Assembly (NCBI RefSeq): GCF_024346055.1
Contig: NZ_JAGQCH010000007.1
Span: 90,809 to 154,808, forward strand
Direction of reading: 5' to 3'
DNA length: 64,000 bases
Source of the DNA: Cyanobium sp. Cruz CV13-4-11
GTDB lineage: Bacteria; Cyanobacteriota; Cyanobacteriia; PCC-6307; Cyanobiaceae
Shown here: piece after piece, positions 18,720 through 28,034 of the stretch
Numbering within the stretch: position 1 is the stretch's first letter
How the letters are laid out: every line of letters begins with the position of its first letter
Notes under the pieces: model-generated
Databases searched by the model: none
Seen by the model: the letters and a program-made list of their open reading frames with translations, nothing else
What the model was told of the DNA's origin: nothing
Program-made: the position numbers and the translations under genes

Positions 18720-19444
18720 ACGCCGCCGACGACGAGGAGTCCGTTCAGGATCCATCCCTGTCGGGACCGGAGGAGCAGATCCTGACCTCCTGGATCGGCA
18801 ACACGGCGACCTGGACCCTCGCCGTGCGCCGCGGCGAGATCTTCAGCCGTGAAAGGGTCACCAACAAAGCGATCCTTGAAGCGATCGCCCGCTGGCCCCC
18901 CCGCACCCTGCTGGATCTGGGCTGCGGCGAAGGTTGGCTGGCCCATCACTGCGCCCTGAACGGCATCGAGGTGCTCGGCATCGACGCGGTGGCCGAGCTC
19001 ACCGCCATCGCCGCCGACGCTGCCCCGCCCGGAGCCCGCTTCCAGACCCTCTCCTAACAGGAGATCGCCGCCGGCGGCCTGATGCAGCACTTCGATGGGG
19101 TGGTGGCCAATGTCTCCCTGCTCGGGGATCGCTCCCTCGAGGAGCTGTTCGCAGTGCTGCCACGGCACGCTGCCCCCGGGGGCAGCGTGCTGGTGCAGAC
19201 CCTCCATCCCGTTCTGGCCTGCGCCGATCAGCCCTACCGGGAGGGTTGGCGACAGGGCTCCTGGGCCGGCTTCTCGCCAGCCTTCCGCGATCCGGCCCCC
19301 TGGACCTTCCGCACCCTGGCCTCGTGGCTGGGTCTGTTCCAACGCCATGGTCTGATCGTCCAGGAGCTGCTCGAGCCCATGGAGCCGGCCAGTGGACAGC
19401 CCGCCTCGGTGATCTTCCGCGCCACCCCCTTGAACACCGCCTGA
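18720..19444 (+). pseudogene. Class I SAM methyltransferase interrupted by an in-frame TAA
   Basis: A continuous frame reads SWIGNTATWTLAVRRGEIFS, then motif I LLDLGCGEGWLAHHC, then GIEVLGIDAVAELTAIA, and meets TAA at 19055-19057. It then continues in the same frame with QEIAAGGLMQHFDGVVANVS, GGSVLVQTLHPVL and a normal C-terminus ending at 19444. The context (SxQEIAAG) suggests that a TAC or TAT tyrosine codon became TAA. No ATG, GTG or TTG is available near the conserved N-terminus, which is a second sign of decay; the left boundary is approximate. A translated downstream fragment would lack the SAM site. Confidence 0.75.
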
Positions 19445-19460
19445 AGGCCCTGCCGCCGGC

Positions 19461-20573
19461 TCAGCGCAGGCAGGCCATCGGATGGCGGGGTGCCACCCCA
19501 AGAGCCTTGGCCACCCCGGGATGGCAGACCGCCCCATCGACGGTGTTCAGGCCGGAGAGCAGTTCGGGCCGGTCGGTGACAGCCTCCAGCAGGCCCCGTC
19601 CCGCCATCACCAGGATGTAGGGGAGCGTGACACTCACCAGGGCTTCGGTGGAAGTGAAGGGCACGGCGCCGGGCATGTTGCCCACGGCGTAGTGCTGCAC
19701 CCCATGGATGGTGACCACCGGATCGGTGTGGGTGGTCTCGCGGCTGGTGGCGATGCAGCCCCCCTGGTCGATGGCCACATCCACGATCACTGAGCCTGGC
19801 CGCATGCGTTGCACCAGTTCCTCCCCCACCAGGGTGGGGGCCCGGCCGCCCGGCAGGAGAACGGCGCCGATCAGCAGGTCGGCCCCCGGCACCAGCCGCT
19901 CGATCAGGCTGCGGCTGCTCACCAGGCCCGTCATCCGGCCGCGCCGGGCGGCTTCCAGCCCCCGCAGGCGGTGCGGCGAGCGATCCAGCAGGAACACCTC
20001 CGCATCCATCGCCGCGGCGATGCGGGCCGCGTTCCAGCCCACCGTGCCGGCCCCCAGCACCACCACCCGGGCCGGCCGCACGCCGGTGCAGCCCCCGATC
20101 AACACGCCACGCCCCCCGTGGGGTTTCTCGAGCAGGTGGGCCCCCACCTGGGCCGCCAGCCGGCCGGCCACCTCGCTCATCGGGGCCAGCAGCGGCAGGC
20201 TGCCGTCCTCGAGCTGCACCGTCTCATAGGCCACCGCCGTAGTGCCGGCCTCCAGCAGGGCCCGGCCCACCTCGGGGTAGGCCGCCAGGTGCAGGTAGGT
20301 GAACAGCACCAGATCGCTGCGCAGGAAGGCGAATTCCTGGGGCTGGGGCTCCTTCACCTTCACCACCAGATGGGCGGCCCAGGCCTCCTCACAGCTGACG
20401 ATGCGCGCGCCCGAGGCGCGGTAGTCGTCGTCGCTGATGCCGGCCCCCAGCCCGGCCCCCTCCTGGACCCGCACCTCCATGCCCTGGGACACGAGCTCAT
20501 GGACGCCGTCGGGGGTGAGGGCCACCCGCTGCTCGTCACGCTTGATTTCCGTGGGCACACCGATGCTCGCCAT
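19461..20573 (-). CDS. ald: Alanine dehydrogenase
   Basis: A 370-residue enzyme starting at the ATG at 20573 (MASIGVPTEIKRDEQRVALT). It shows the family signatures: KVKEPQPQEFAFLR with the substrate lysine, LFTYLHLAAYPEV, the dinucleotide-binding VVVLGAGTVGWNAARIAAAM and the late VDVAIDQGGCIATSRETTH. It interconverts L-alanine with pyruvate and ammonia using NAD. Length and motifs are complete. It converges on the broken methyltransferase gene. Confidence 0.95.
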   Translation of the reverse strand: MASIGVPTEIKRDEQRVALTPDGVHELVSQGMEVRVQEGAGLGAGISDDDYRASGARIVSCEEAWAAHLVVKVKEPQPQEFAFLRSDLVLFTYLHLAAYPEVGRALLEAGTTAVAYETVQLEDGSLPLLAPMSEVAGRLAAQVGAHLLEKPHGGRGVLIGGCTGVRPARVVVLGAGTVGWNAARIAAAMDAEVFLLDRSPHRLRGLEAARRGRMTGLVSSRSLIERLVPGADLLIGAVLLPGGRAPTLVGEELVQRMRPGSVIVDVAIDQGGCIATSRETTHTDPVVTIHGVQHYAVGNMPGAVPFTSTEALVSVTLPYILVMAGRGLLEAVTDRPELLSGLNTVDGAVCHPGVAKALGVAPRHPMACLR

Positions 20574-20652
20574 CGGGGAGGCCAGGGGTGCCGGGCCGGA
20601 AGCTGGCATGGCGCAGGAAGAATTGCCGCCCGAAGGCGATCGTGGCCAAACC

Positions 20653-22365
20653 CTAGGCCGAGGCGATGGGCATCCGCCAGCCACTGCCGAAGGCCCGGTC
20701 GCTCACCTTGAGCACCGGTGCCGCCTGGCGCCGCTTGAACTCGGCCCGCCGCAGCAAGCCGGCCACCCGGTCCACCAGCTCCCGGTCGGCCCCCTGGGCC
20801 ACCAGCTCCTCCGGCGTGCGCATCTCCTCGATGCAGGCCTTCAGCAGGGGGTCAAGCACCCCGTAGTCGGGCAGGGAATCGCTGTCGCGCTGGTCGGGGC
20901 GAAGCTCGGCGCTGGGGGGCTTGGTGCGGATCGCCGCGCCGATCAACTCCCCGTCAGGCGGCAGGCCAAGGGCGGCGCGGCAGGGGCCGGAGGCCGCCCC
21001 ATCCAGCCAGTCACAGAGGCCGGAGATGGTGGTCTTGTAGAGGTCGCCGATCACCGCCAGGCCACCGTTCATGTCCCCGTAGAGGGTGCAGTAGCCCACC
21101 GCCAGCTCCGACTTGTTGCCGGTGGAGAGCAGCAGGCCCCCCTTCTGGTTGGCCACCGCCATCAGCAGCGTGCCCCGGATCCGCGATTGCAGGTTCTCCT
21201 CGGTGACCCCCCGCGGTGCCCCCCCCAGCTCGGGGGTGAGGGCGGCGGCGAAGGCCTCCATCAGGGGCGCGATCGGCAGGGTGGCGGTGCGCAGGCCGAG
21301 CCGCCGGGCCAGGCCGTCGGCATCGTCGAGGGAGCCGGCCGAGCTGAACGGGGAAGGCATCCGCAGCCCCTCCACCCGGTCGGGACCGAGGGCCGCGGCG
21401 GCGATCACCGCCACCAGGGCCGAATCGATGCCGCCGCTCAGCCCCAGCAGGGCCCGCTGGAAGCCGCATTTGGCGGCGTAGTCGCGCACCCCCAGCACCA
21501 ACACCCGCAGCAGTTGCTCCCAGGGGTCCGGCGGCGCCGCGGCGGGTGTCGTGGCGGCGGTGGCCGGGGCGACGTCCTCCCTGGCGGGGGCGGCGTCCCA
21601 GAAGCCCAGGTCCTCGGCGGCACAGGCCAGCCGCAGCAAGGGCCGCCCCGATCGATCCACCACGAAGCTGGCGCCGTCGAAGACCAGCTCATCGTTGCCG
21701 CCCACCTGGTTGAGGTAGACCACCGGCGCCCCGAGCCGGGCCGCCGCCCGGGCCGCCAGGGCCTGGCGCACCTCCCCCTTGCCGCGGCCGAAGGGGGAGG
21801 CCGAGAGGTTGAGCAACAGGTCGATCCGGCTCGGCACCAGTTCGACGATCGGGTCCACCGCATCCGGCCAGCGGCTGTGGAGGTTCTCCTCCACCCACAG
21901 GTCCTCGCAGATGGTCAGGCCCAGCCGCCAGGAACGGCCGCCGGCCTCCAGCTCCAGCACGGACGGGGCGTCGCCGGGCAGGAAGTAGCGACGCTCATCG
22001 AAGACGTCGTAGCTGGGCAGGAGGCGCTTGCGGCAGACAAGACGCCAGCCTCCCTGCTCCACCAGGGCCAGGGCGTTGTACAGGCCGGGCTGGCGCCGGC
22101 CAGCCGCCGGCTCGGCCACCCCCACCAGCACCGCCAGATCGCCTGGGCAGGCTGCCGCCAAGGACGCAAGTACCCGCTCCTGGCGCTGGATCAGGGCTGG
22201 GCGCAGCAGCAGGTCCCGGGGCGGGTAGCCCCACAGCGAGAGCTCGGGGGTGAGCACCAGGTCGGCCTCGCCGGCGCGGGCCCGCTCGGCGGCCGCCAGG
22301 ATCCTGCGGCCGTTGCCCTCCAGGTCGCCCACCAGGGGATTGAGCTGGGCCAGGGCGAGGCGCAT
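20653..22365 (-). CDS. nadE: Glutamine-dependent NAD+ synthetase
   Basis: A 570-residue two-domain enzyme. The N-terminal nitrilase-type glutaminase (about residues 1-260) has its Glu in TPELSLWGYPPRDLL, Lys in CRKRLLPSY and Cys in LTICEDLW. The C-terminal ATP-pyrophosphatase domain has LLGLSGGIDSALVAV and LLLSTGNKSELAVGY. It amidates nicotinate adenine dinucleotide to NAD+, the last step of the pathway. The ATG overlaps the nadD stop by one base, so the two consecutive enzymes of NAD synthesis are probably translationally coupled. Confidence 0.96.
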   Translation of the reverse strand: MRLALAQLNPLVGDLEGNGRRILAAAERARAGEADLVLTPELSLWGYPPRDLLLRPALIQRQERVLASLAAACPGDLAVLVGVAEPAAGRRQPGLYNALALVEQGGWRLVCRKRLLPSYDVFDERRYFLPGDAPSVLELEAGGRSWRLGLTICEDLWVEENLHSRWPDAVDPIVELVPSRIDLLLNLSASPFGRGKGEVRQALAARAAARLGAPVVYLNQVGGNDELVFDGASFVVDRSGRPLLRLACAAEDLGFWDAAPAREDVAPATAATTPAAAPPDPWEQLLRVLVLGVRDYAAKCGFQRALLGLSGGIDSALVAVIAAAALGPDRVEGLRMPSPFSSAGSLDDADGLARRLGLRTATLPIAPLMEAFAAALTPELGGAPRGVTEENLQSRIRGTLLMAVANQKGGLLLSTGNKSELAVGYCTLYGDMNGGLAVIGDLYKTTISGLCDWLDGAASGPCRAALGLPPDGELIGAAIRTKPPSAELRPDQRDSDSLPDYGVLDPLLKACIEEMRTPEELVAQGADRELVDRVAGLLRRAEFKRRQAAPVLKVSDRAFGSGWRMPIASA

Positions 22366-22934
22366 CAGGGCTCGGAGAGGCCGTAAAGATTGTGCTGCAG
22401 CAGCACGGGCCAGAGTTCGGACGGTACCTGGGCCGGATCGGGCCGCTCCCGGATCCGGGAGCTGGCGCTGGGCGGAATCGCCAGGGGCAGCAGGTCGAGC
22501 GTCGCCCCCATTGTGCGCAACCGCTCCAGATCGTCCGCCTCCAGCGGCCAGCCCTGGCGCTGAGCGATGCCGAGCCGGCAGCTCCGCAGCAGCGCGTCGG
22601 CCCGCTTCCAGCGGGGAATCTGGCCGGCCAGGTCGCTGCCCACCACGAAGACCAGTTCCCGGTCAGGCCAGCGGGCCCGGGCCCGCTCCAGGGTCTCCAC
22701 CGCCCAGGGGCTGCTGAGGTCCTGCTCCAGGCTGAGCCGCGGGTCGTCGATGGCGGCCACCAGGGCGGCCAGCAGGGCGGTGCGCACCTCCAGGGGGGCG
22801 CCGTGCTGCTTGAGGGGGTTGTCGCTGGCCCAGGTGACCACCGCAGGGAACAGGCCCAGCAACCCCTCCAGCAGGGCCCGGTGGCCGCGGGTGGGGGGAT
22901 CGGCGCTGGTGCCGAACAGGGCGAGACGGGTCAC
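22365..22934 (-). CDS. nadD: Nicotinate-nucleotide adenylyltransferase
   Basis: A 189-residue nucleotidyltransferase. The N-terminal ALFGTSADPPTRGHRALL contains the GTSADPxxxGH variant of the GxFDPxHxGH motif, and the C-terminal SSRIRE replaces the usual ISSTxIR signature. It adenylates nicotinate mononucleotide before NadE acts. The GTG at 22934 overlaps the stop of the upstream GTPase gene (GTGA). The order GTPase-nadD-nadE is consistent with one transcript. Confidence 0.9.
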   Translation of the reverse strand: MTRLALFGTSADPPTRGHRALLEGLLGLFPAVVTWASDNPLKQHGAPLEVRTALLAALVAAIDDPRLSLEQDLSSPWAVETLERARARWPDRELVFVVGSDLAGQIPRWKRADALLRSCRLGIAQRQGWPLEADDLERLRTMGATLDLLPLAIPPSASSRIRERPDPAQVPSELWPVLLQHNLYGLSEP

Positions 22935-24271
22935 GGGTGGAGACCGCCGCCGGCGGTCCCCTCCGCCCCCTGCTGCTGCCATTCGCTCAGCCAGCGGCGG
23001 GTTTCCGGATCCTGCCGCACCAGCCTCTGCAGCAGGGCCCCCGGCTGGCCGGCGGCGGTGGCGGCGCGCAGCAGCTCGGCGGCCGCCAGCCGGCCCGTGC
23101 GCCGGGTGGTGTGGACCGCCAGCGCCGCCTGGGCCAGGGCCACCGGGGCCGCCGGCGCCAGGCTCAGTCCGCCGCTCAGGGGCGCCGCCAGCAGCAGCAG
23201 CTGGCGCAGGCCACTCAACAGGAGCTGCAGGCCCAGCTGGGCGCCTCCCAGCAGGGCGTTGTGGCCACTGAGACGGGTAAGCAGGGCGCGGGCGCCGCCG
23301 CGGGTCATGGGCAGGCCGTAGAGCTGGCAGAGCTGGACCACCAGGGCGCTGTCGCAGGCCAGGCCGCCGGCCAGATCGAGCAGCAGCAGGGGGTTGGCCG
23401 CCACCCCCGTGGCCTTGAGGGCCGCGAAGCGGCCGATCAGGCCCTGGGCCTGGCGGCGACCGTGGCGCAGCCGGCAGCGGTGCAGGGCCTGGCTGAAGCG
23501 GTCGGCGGCCCGCAGGGCATTGAGGGCCAGCAGCAGCTCACCATGGCGCTCGAGCAGGCCGGTGAGTTCACGGCGCAGGGGCTCCACCCGGGGAGGGACC
23601 GGCTCGCTGCGCACCCGGCCGTCGGCCCGCAGACGGGCCTCGCGGGGGGCGGCCGCCACGGCCAGGGGGCGAAGGTTGCGGGCCCCCGCCGGCAGGCGCC
23701 GGCCGATGCTGGCCAGCAGGGCGTCGCGCTCGGCCTCCGGCCAGCAGTCGCTGCGATTGAGCACCAGCAGCAGGGGCTTGCCGGAGGCCAGCAGGTCGTC
23801 GAGGGCCTCGGCGTCCATCACGGTGAGGTCGCTGTCGATCACCAGCAGCACCAGGTCGGCGCCCACCGCCACCCGGGCCGCCAGGCGGGAGCGGGCGGCG
23901 GCGGCGATCTCATCGATGCCGGGGGTGTCCACCAGGTCGACCCCCTCCAGGCCGGCCAGGGGCTGGCCCCAGGTCTGCTGCTGCTGGCGGCGGGTACAAC
24001 CGTGGGCCACGTCGGTGGCGAAGTGCTCCTCCCCGAGCAGGGCATTCAGCAGGCTCGACTTGCCCACCCCCACCCGGCCGAACACCGCCACCCGTGGCCG
24101 CCGGCGCCGCAGACGGTCCAGCTGGCGGTCGAGGCTGGCCAGTTCCGGCGCCAGGGCCGCCTGCTCCCGGCCGCTGAGCACCAGCCCCGATCGCCAGCGG
24201 GCCAGCAGCTGGCGGCAGCGCTCGGCGGCGGGGGGGGCGTCGAACGCCGGTGCCGGTGCCGCCGTCGTCAC
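22931..24271 (-). CDS. Era/TrmE-like GTPase with C-terminal DUF697-type membrane domain
   Basis: A 446-residue protein. The G domain has P-loop GRVGVGKSSLLNAL, G2 threonine near HGCTRR, G3 VDTPGIDE and G4 LNRSDCW. The C-terminal half has hydrophobic helices (NPLLLLDLAGGLACDSALVV, LLLSGLRQLLLLAAPLSGG) as in cyanobacterial GTPases carrying DUF697. A membrane-linked regulatory role is inferred. GTG 24271 overlaps the stop of the CorC-like gene (GTGA); an upstream ATG in the frame lies inside that gene. Confidence 0.85.
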   Translation of the reverse strand: MTTAAPAPAFDAPPAAERCRQLLARWRSGLVLSGREQAALAPELASLDRQLDRLRRRRPRVAVFGRVGVGKSSLLNALLGEEHFATDVAHGCTRRQQQQTWGQPLAGLEGVDLVDTPGIDEIAAAARSRLAARVAVGADLVLLVIDSDLTVMDAEALDDLLASGKPLLLVLNRSDCWPEAERDALLASIGRRLPAGARNLRPLAVAAAPREARLRADGRVRSEPVPPRVEPLRRELTGLLERHGELLLALNALRAADRFSQALHRCRLRHGRRQAQGLIGRFAALKATGVAANPLLLLDLAGGLACDSALVVQLCQLYGLPMTRGGARALLTRLSGHNALLGGAQLGLQLLLSGLRQLLLLAAPLSGGLSLAPAAPVALAQAALAVHTTRRTGRLAAAELLRAATAAGQPGALLQRLVRQDPETRRWLSEWQQQGAEGTAGGGLHP

Positions 24272-25281
24272 GGCGTGGCCTCCACGGTGGCGGAGGGCCG
24301 GCGCCACCAGCCCGCCAGCACGGCCAGCACGGCCTCGGGCCCGATCACCCCCACGAAACCGCCGAACTCATCCACCACCACCCTCACCCTGGAGCCGTTG
24401 CGGCGGAAGCTGGTGAGCAGCCGGTCGGCCCGGATCATCTCCGGCACGAACTCCACCGGCTCGCAGAGATCGGCGGCCTGGCTGCCCCCCCTGCCCTCCA
24501 CCAGGGCGGTGAGCAGCTGCTCGCGGCTGGCCACCCCCAGCACCTCATCCACCTCCTCCCCCAGCACCACCCACCAGGCAGTGGCATGCCGCAACAGGGT
24601 GGAGCGCTGCGCATCGAGGCTCTGGCGGCCCGCCAGGGTGGGGGCCGACACCCGGGGCAGCATCAGGTCCCGGGCGGTGAGGTCGTTGAGCTGGAACACC
24701 TTGGCGATCATGGCGGCTTCATCGGCCTCGATCTGGCCCTTCTGGGAACCCAGCCGCGCCAGCAGCCGGATTTCCTCCTCGTCGGTGCTGATCTCGTTCT
24801 CAGCCGTGATCGCCGGCAGGATCCGCTCCAGCAGCAGAACCAGCGGCAGCATCAGCCCTGTGAACACGCCAAGGGCTGGGGCCGTGGCGAGGGCCACAGG
24901 CAGGGCCAGCTTGCTGCCGATCGCCTTGGGCAGGATCTCCCCCAGCAGGATCACCAGCACGGTGAGGGCCACCGAGAACAGGGGCAAGACCGGGCCGCTG
25001 ACGCCGTAGCGGGCAAAGACGACGCTGGCGAAGCCGCCCACCATCAGGCTGCCGAAGATGTTGAAGATGTTGTTGGCGATCACCAGCACTGCCAGGGTGC
25101 GGCCGAGGCGCTGACGCAGGGCCTCCAGCCGCCGGGCCCCCGGCACCGGCCTGGGGCGGCTCGCCAGTTCATGCACCTTCACCGGATTGACGGTGAGCAG
25201 GGCCGCCTCCACCCCCGAACACAGAAAGGACCCCATCAGCATCCCGACCACCGCCAGCACCAGGAGCAGGAGATCGTTCAT
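24268..25281 (-). CDS. HlyC/CorC-family protein (DUF21 plus CBS pair)
   Basis: A 337-residue protein starting at the ATG at 25281. It has an N-terminal DUF21/CNNM membrane domain with about four segments (LAVLVIANNIFNIFGSLM, LVILLGEILPKAIGSKLALP), a linker EISTDEEEIRLLARLGSQKG and two CBS-type segments (DLMLPRVSAPTLAGRQ, ADRLLTSFRRNGSRVRVVV). It lacks the C-terminal CorC_HlyC domain of longer homologues, so it is a short form. The family is linked to magnesium or divalent-cation efflux. First gene of the overlapping chain with the GTPase, nadD and nadE. Confidence 0.87.
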   Translation of the reverse strand: MNDLLLLVLAVVGMLMGSFLCSGVEAALLTVNPVKVHELASRPRPVPGARRLEALRQRLGRTLAVLVIANNIFNIFGSLMVGGFASVVFARYGVSGPVLPLFSVALTVLVILLGEILPKAIGSKLALPVALATAPALGVFTGLMLPLVLLLERILPAITAENEISTDEEEIRLLARLGSQKGQIEADEAAMIAKVFQLNDLTARDLMLPRVSAPTLAGRQSLDAQRSTLLRHATAWWVVLGEEVDEVLGVASREQLLTALVEGRGGSQAADLCEPVEFVPEMIRADRLLTSFRRNGSRVRVVVDEFGGFVGVIGPEAVLAVLAGWWRRPSATVEATP

Positions 25282-25384
25282 CCGCGGCTGATCGAAACAG
25301 ACAGGATCGGCACGTGCAGGTTCGGGGGGATCACGTGTATTTAATCGGCTGTGCCATCTTCTCGCTGTACATCCCTTCACCGCG

Positions 25385-26716
25385 ATGCCGCCGACCTCCC
25401 CGATCGACGCCGCCCTGCTGGCCCGCCGTCGCCAGCGGTTTCTGCAGCAGCTGGGTGGCGTGGCCGCGGTGATCCCGGGGGCGGCGTTGGTGACCCACCA
25501 CGCCGATGTGGAGCACGGTTTTCGCCAGAACAGCGACTTCTGGTACCTCACCGGCTTCGATGAGCCCGGTGCCGTGGCGCTGTTCCTGCCCCACCGACCC
25601 GACAACCCCTTCGTGCTGTTCGTCGAGGCGAAGGATCCCGGTGCCGAGGTGTGGAATGGCTTCCGCTGGGGTTGCGAGGGGGCCGTCACCAGCTTCGGCG
25701 CCGACCTGGCCCACCCCCGCAGCGAACTGGCCGAACGGCTGCCGGAGTACCTCGACGGCGCCGAAGGGATCGCCTTCCGGGTGGGCCGCCATCCCCAGGT
25801 GGAGCCCCTGGTGCTCACCGCCTGGGCGCGCCAGCTGGATCGGGCCCCGCGCAGCGGCAAGGCCGCCCTGGGTCTGGTGGCCCCCTGCCCGCTGCTGCAC
25901 GAGTTGCGGCTGCGCAAGGAACCCGAGGAGCTGGCCCGGTTGCGGGAGGCCGCCCGCATCTCCGCCGAGGCCCACGAACTGGCCCGGCGGGTGGTGCGGC
26001 CCGGCCTCAGCGAACGGCAGGTGCAGGCCGTGATCGAGCAGCACTTTCTTGAGCAGGGAGCGCGCGGGCCTGCCTATGGATCGATCGTGGCCGGTGGCGA
26101 CAACGCCTGCGTCCTCCACTACACCGCCAATGCCGATGTGCTGCGGGACGGCGACCTGCTGCTGATCGATGCCGGCTGCAGCCTCGACGACTACTACAAC
26201 GGCGACATCACCCGCACCTTCCCCGTCAACGGGCGCTTCAGCGGCGAGCAACGGGCCCTCTACGAGCTGGTGCTGGCCGCCCAGGAGGCAGCGGTGGCGG
26301 TGGTGGCCCCCGGCCAGACCGCGGAGGGGGTGCACGACACCGCCGTGCGGGTGCTGGTGGAGGGGCTGGTGGAGCTGGGCCTGCTGAACGGCGCGGTGGA
26401 TGGGCTCATCGAGCAGGGGGCCTACCGCCACCTGTACATGCACCGCACCGGCCACTGGCTCGGCCTCGATGTCCACGACGTGGGGGCCTACCGGCTGGGC
26501 GAACACCATGTGGCCCTGGAGCCGGGCATGGTGCTCACGGTGGAGCCCGGCCTCTACGTGAGTGACCGGCTGGCGGTGCCCGAGGGCCAGCCCGCCATCG
26601 CGGAGCGCTGGAAGGGCATCGGCATCCGCATCGAGGACGACGTGGCGGTGGTCGACCACGGCCATGAGGTGCTCACGGCCGCCGCCCTCAAGGCGCCGGT
26701 GGCGATGGAGCGCTGA
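25385..26716 (+). CDS. pepP: Xaa-Pro aminopeptidase P
   Basis: A 443-residue metallopeptidase. The N-terminal domain has FRQNSDFWYLTGFDEPGAVA. The C-terminal pita-bread fold has all five dinuclear manganese ligands: two Asp in LLIDAGCSLDDYYNGDITR, His in HRTGHWLGLDVHDVG, Glu in LTVEPGLYV and Glu in IRIEDDVAVV. It removes an N-terminal residue preceding proline. It ends 29 bases inside the convergent HAD gene. Confidence 0.95.
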   Translation: MPPTSPIDAALLARRRQRFLQQLGGVAAVIPGAALVTHHADVEHGFRQNSDFWYLTGFDEPGAVALFLPHRPDNPFVLFVEAKDPGAEVWNGFRWGCEGAVTSFGADLAHPRSELAERLPEYLDGAEGIAFRVGRHPQVEPLVLTAWARQLDRAPRSGKAALGLVAPCPLLHELRLRKEPEELARLREAARISAEAHELARRVVRPGLSERQVQAVIEQHFLEQGARGPAYGSIVAGGDNACVLHYTANADVLRDGDLLLIDAGCSLDDYYNGDITRTFPVNGRFSGEQRALYELVLAAQEAAVAVVAPGQTAEGVHDTAVRVLVEGLVELGLLNGAVDGLIEQGAYRHLYMHRTGHWLGLDVHDVGAYRLGEHHVALEPGMVLTVEPGLYVSDRLAVPEGQPAIAERWKGIGIRIEDDVAVVDHGHEVLTAAALKAPVAMER

Positions 26717-27485
26717 ACAACTCCAGCACCTGGCGGGTGGAGCCCAGCACCCGGTCGGCACCTGCCTGGTGCAGCTGCGCTTCATACCGCAGGCGGTCGG
26801 CCTGCCGTCCGGGCCCGTGCAGGTGGGGGGGGGCCACCGCCAGGGCCTCAAACCGCTGGCCGGGCAGCCGTTCGCGGGCCCGGCGCACCGTCTCCACATC
26901 GGCCACCGTGTCACCGAGGTAGGCCACGGGCGGGGCACCGGCGCCCAGGGGCACCCCCGCCAGGGTGGCCGCCAGGGCCAGCAGGCCGGTGGGGTCGGGC
27001 TTGTCGGGGGCCTGGCCCATGGCGATCAGGGGCGGCGCCACCAGGCCCAGCCGCTGCTCCAGCACGAAGCGGGCCGAGGGGGGCTCGGCGCCGCTGACGA
27101 AGCCCCAGGCGATGCCCCGGTCGCTGAGGGCGGCAAAGAACGGCCCATCCACCAGCAGGGGCTCGCTGCCGATGAAGCCGCGCCAGAGGCCGGGATCCCC
27201 GTCAGGATCGCCACCGAAGTAGTGGCCGCTGAACACCGCCACCAGCTCCTCCCAGGCGGGCAGGGGGGCCATGCCGCGGCGGCGCAACAGCTCCATCGAG
27301 GCCTGCCAGTCGTTGTTCCAACGGCCTTCGCCCTTGAGGGCATCGATGGCGGCGGGCTCCGGAGCCCAACCGCTGAACTGCCGCACGGTTTCGACGATGG
27401 CGCGCCGGTAGCTGCCGCCCACATCCCTGATCACGCCGTCGATATCGAAGAGCAGGACGGCGCGGGGGGCGGCGGGGGCGGCCAG
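26688..27485 (-). CDS. HAD-superfamily hydrolase, TIGR01548 type, with no standard start codon
   Basis: A HAD phosphatase: nucleophile motif I is LLFDIDGVIRDVGGSYRRA, motif II is FVSGAEPPSARF, a Lys is in APDKPDPTG, and motif IV is VAYLGDTVADVET. The catalytic DID of motif I lies upstream of the first ATG, GTG or TTG: the first is the GTG at 27434, which is the Val of DGVIRD. An in-frame TAA bounds the frame some 20 codons upstream. Translation must therefore begin at a rare codon, and the CTG at 27485 (LAAPAAPRAVLLFD) is the best candidate. Alternatively the start codon was lost and the gene is decaying. Substrate unknown. Confidence 0.72.
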   Translation of the reverse strand: MAAPAAPRAVLLFDIDGVIRDVGGSYRRAIVETVRQFSGWAPEPAAIDALKGEGRWNNDWQASMELLRRRGMAPLPAWEELVAVFSGHYFGGDPDGDPGLWRGFIGSEPLLVDGPFFAALSDRGIAWGFVSGAEPPSARFVLEQRLGLVAPPLIAMGQAPDKPDPTGLLALAATLAGVPLGAGAPPVAYLGDTVADVETVRRARERLPGQRFEALAVAPPHLHGPGRQADRLRYEAQLHQAGADRVLGSTRQVLELFSAPSPPAP

Positions 27486-28016
<531 letters not shown>

Positions 28017-28034
28017 TCCCCACGCCCCCCGGCC

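Noticed and set aside
19082..19444. Independent small gene starting at the ATG at 19082
   Set aside because: It is the in-frame second half of the methyltransferase separated by a single TAA and lacks a SAM-binding site.
27434..27434. GTG 27434 as the start of the HAD hydrolase
   Set aside because: It would delete the catalytic DID of motif I, which is clearly encoded in the same frame just upstream.
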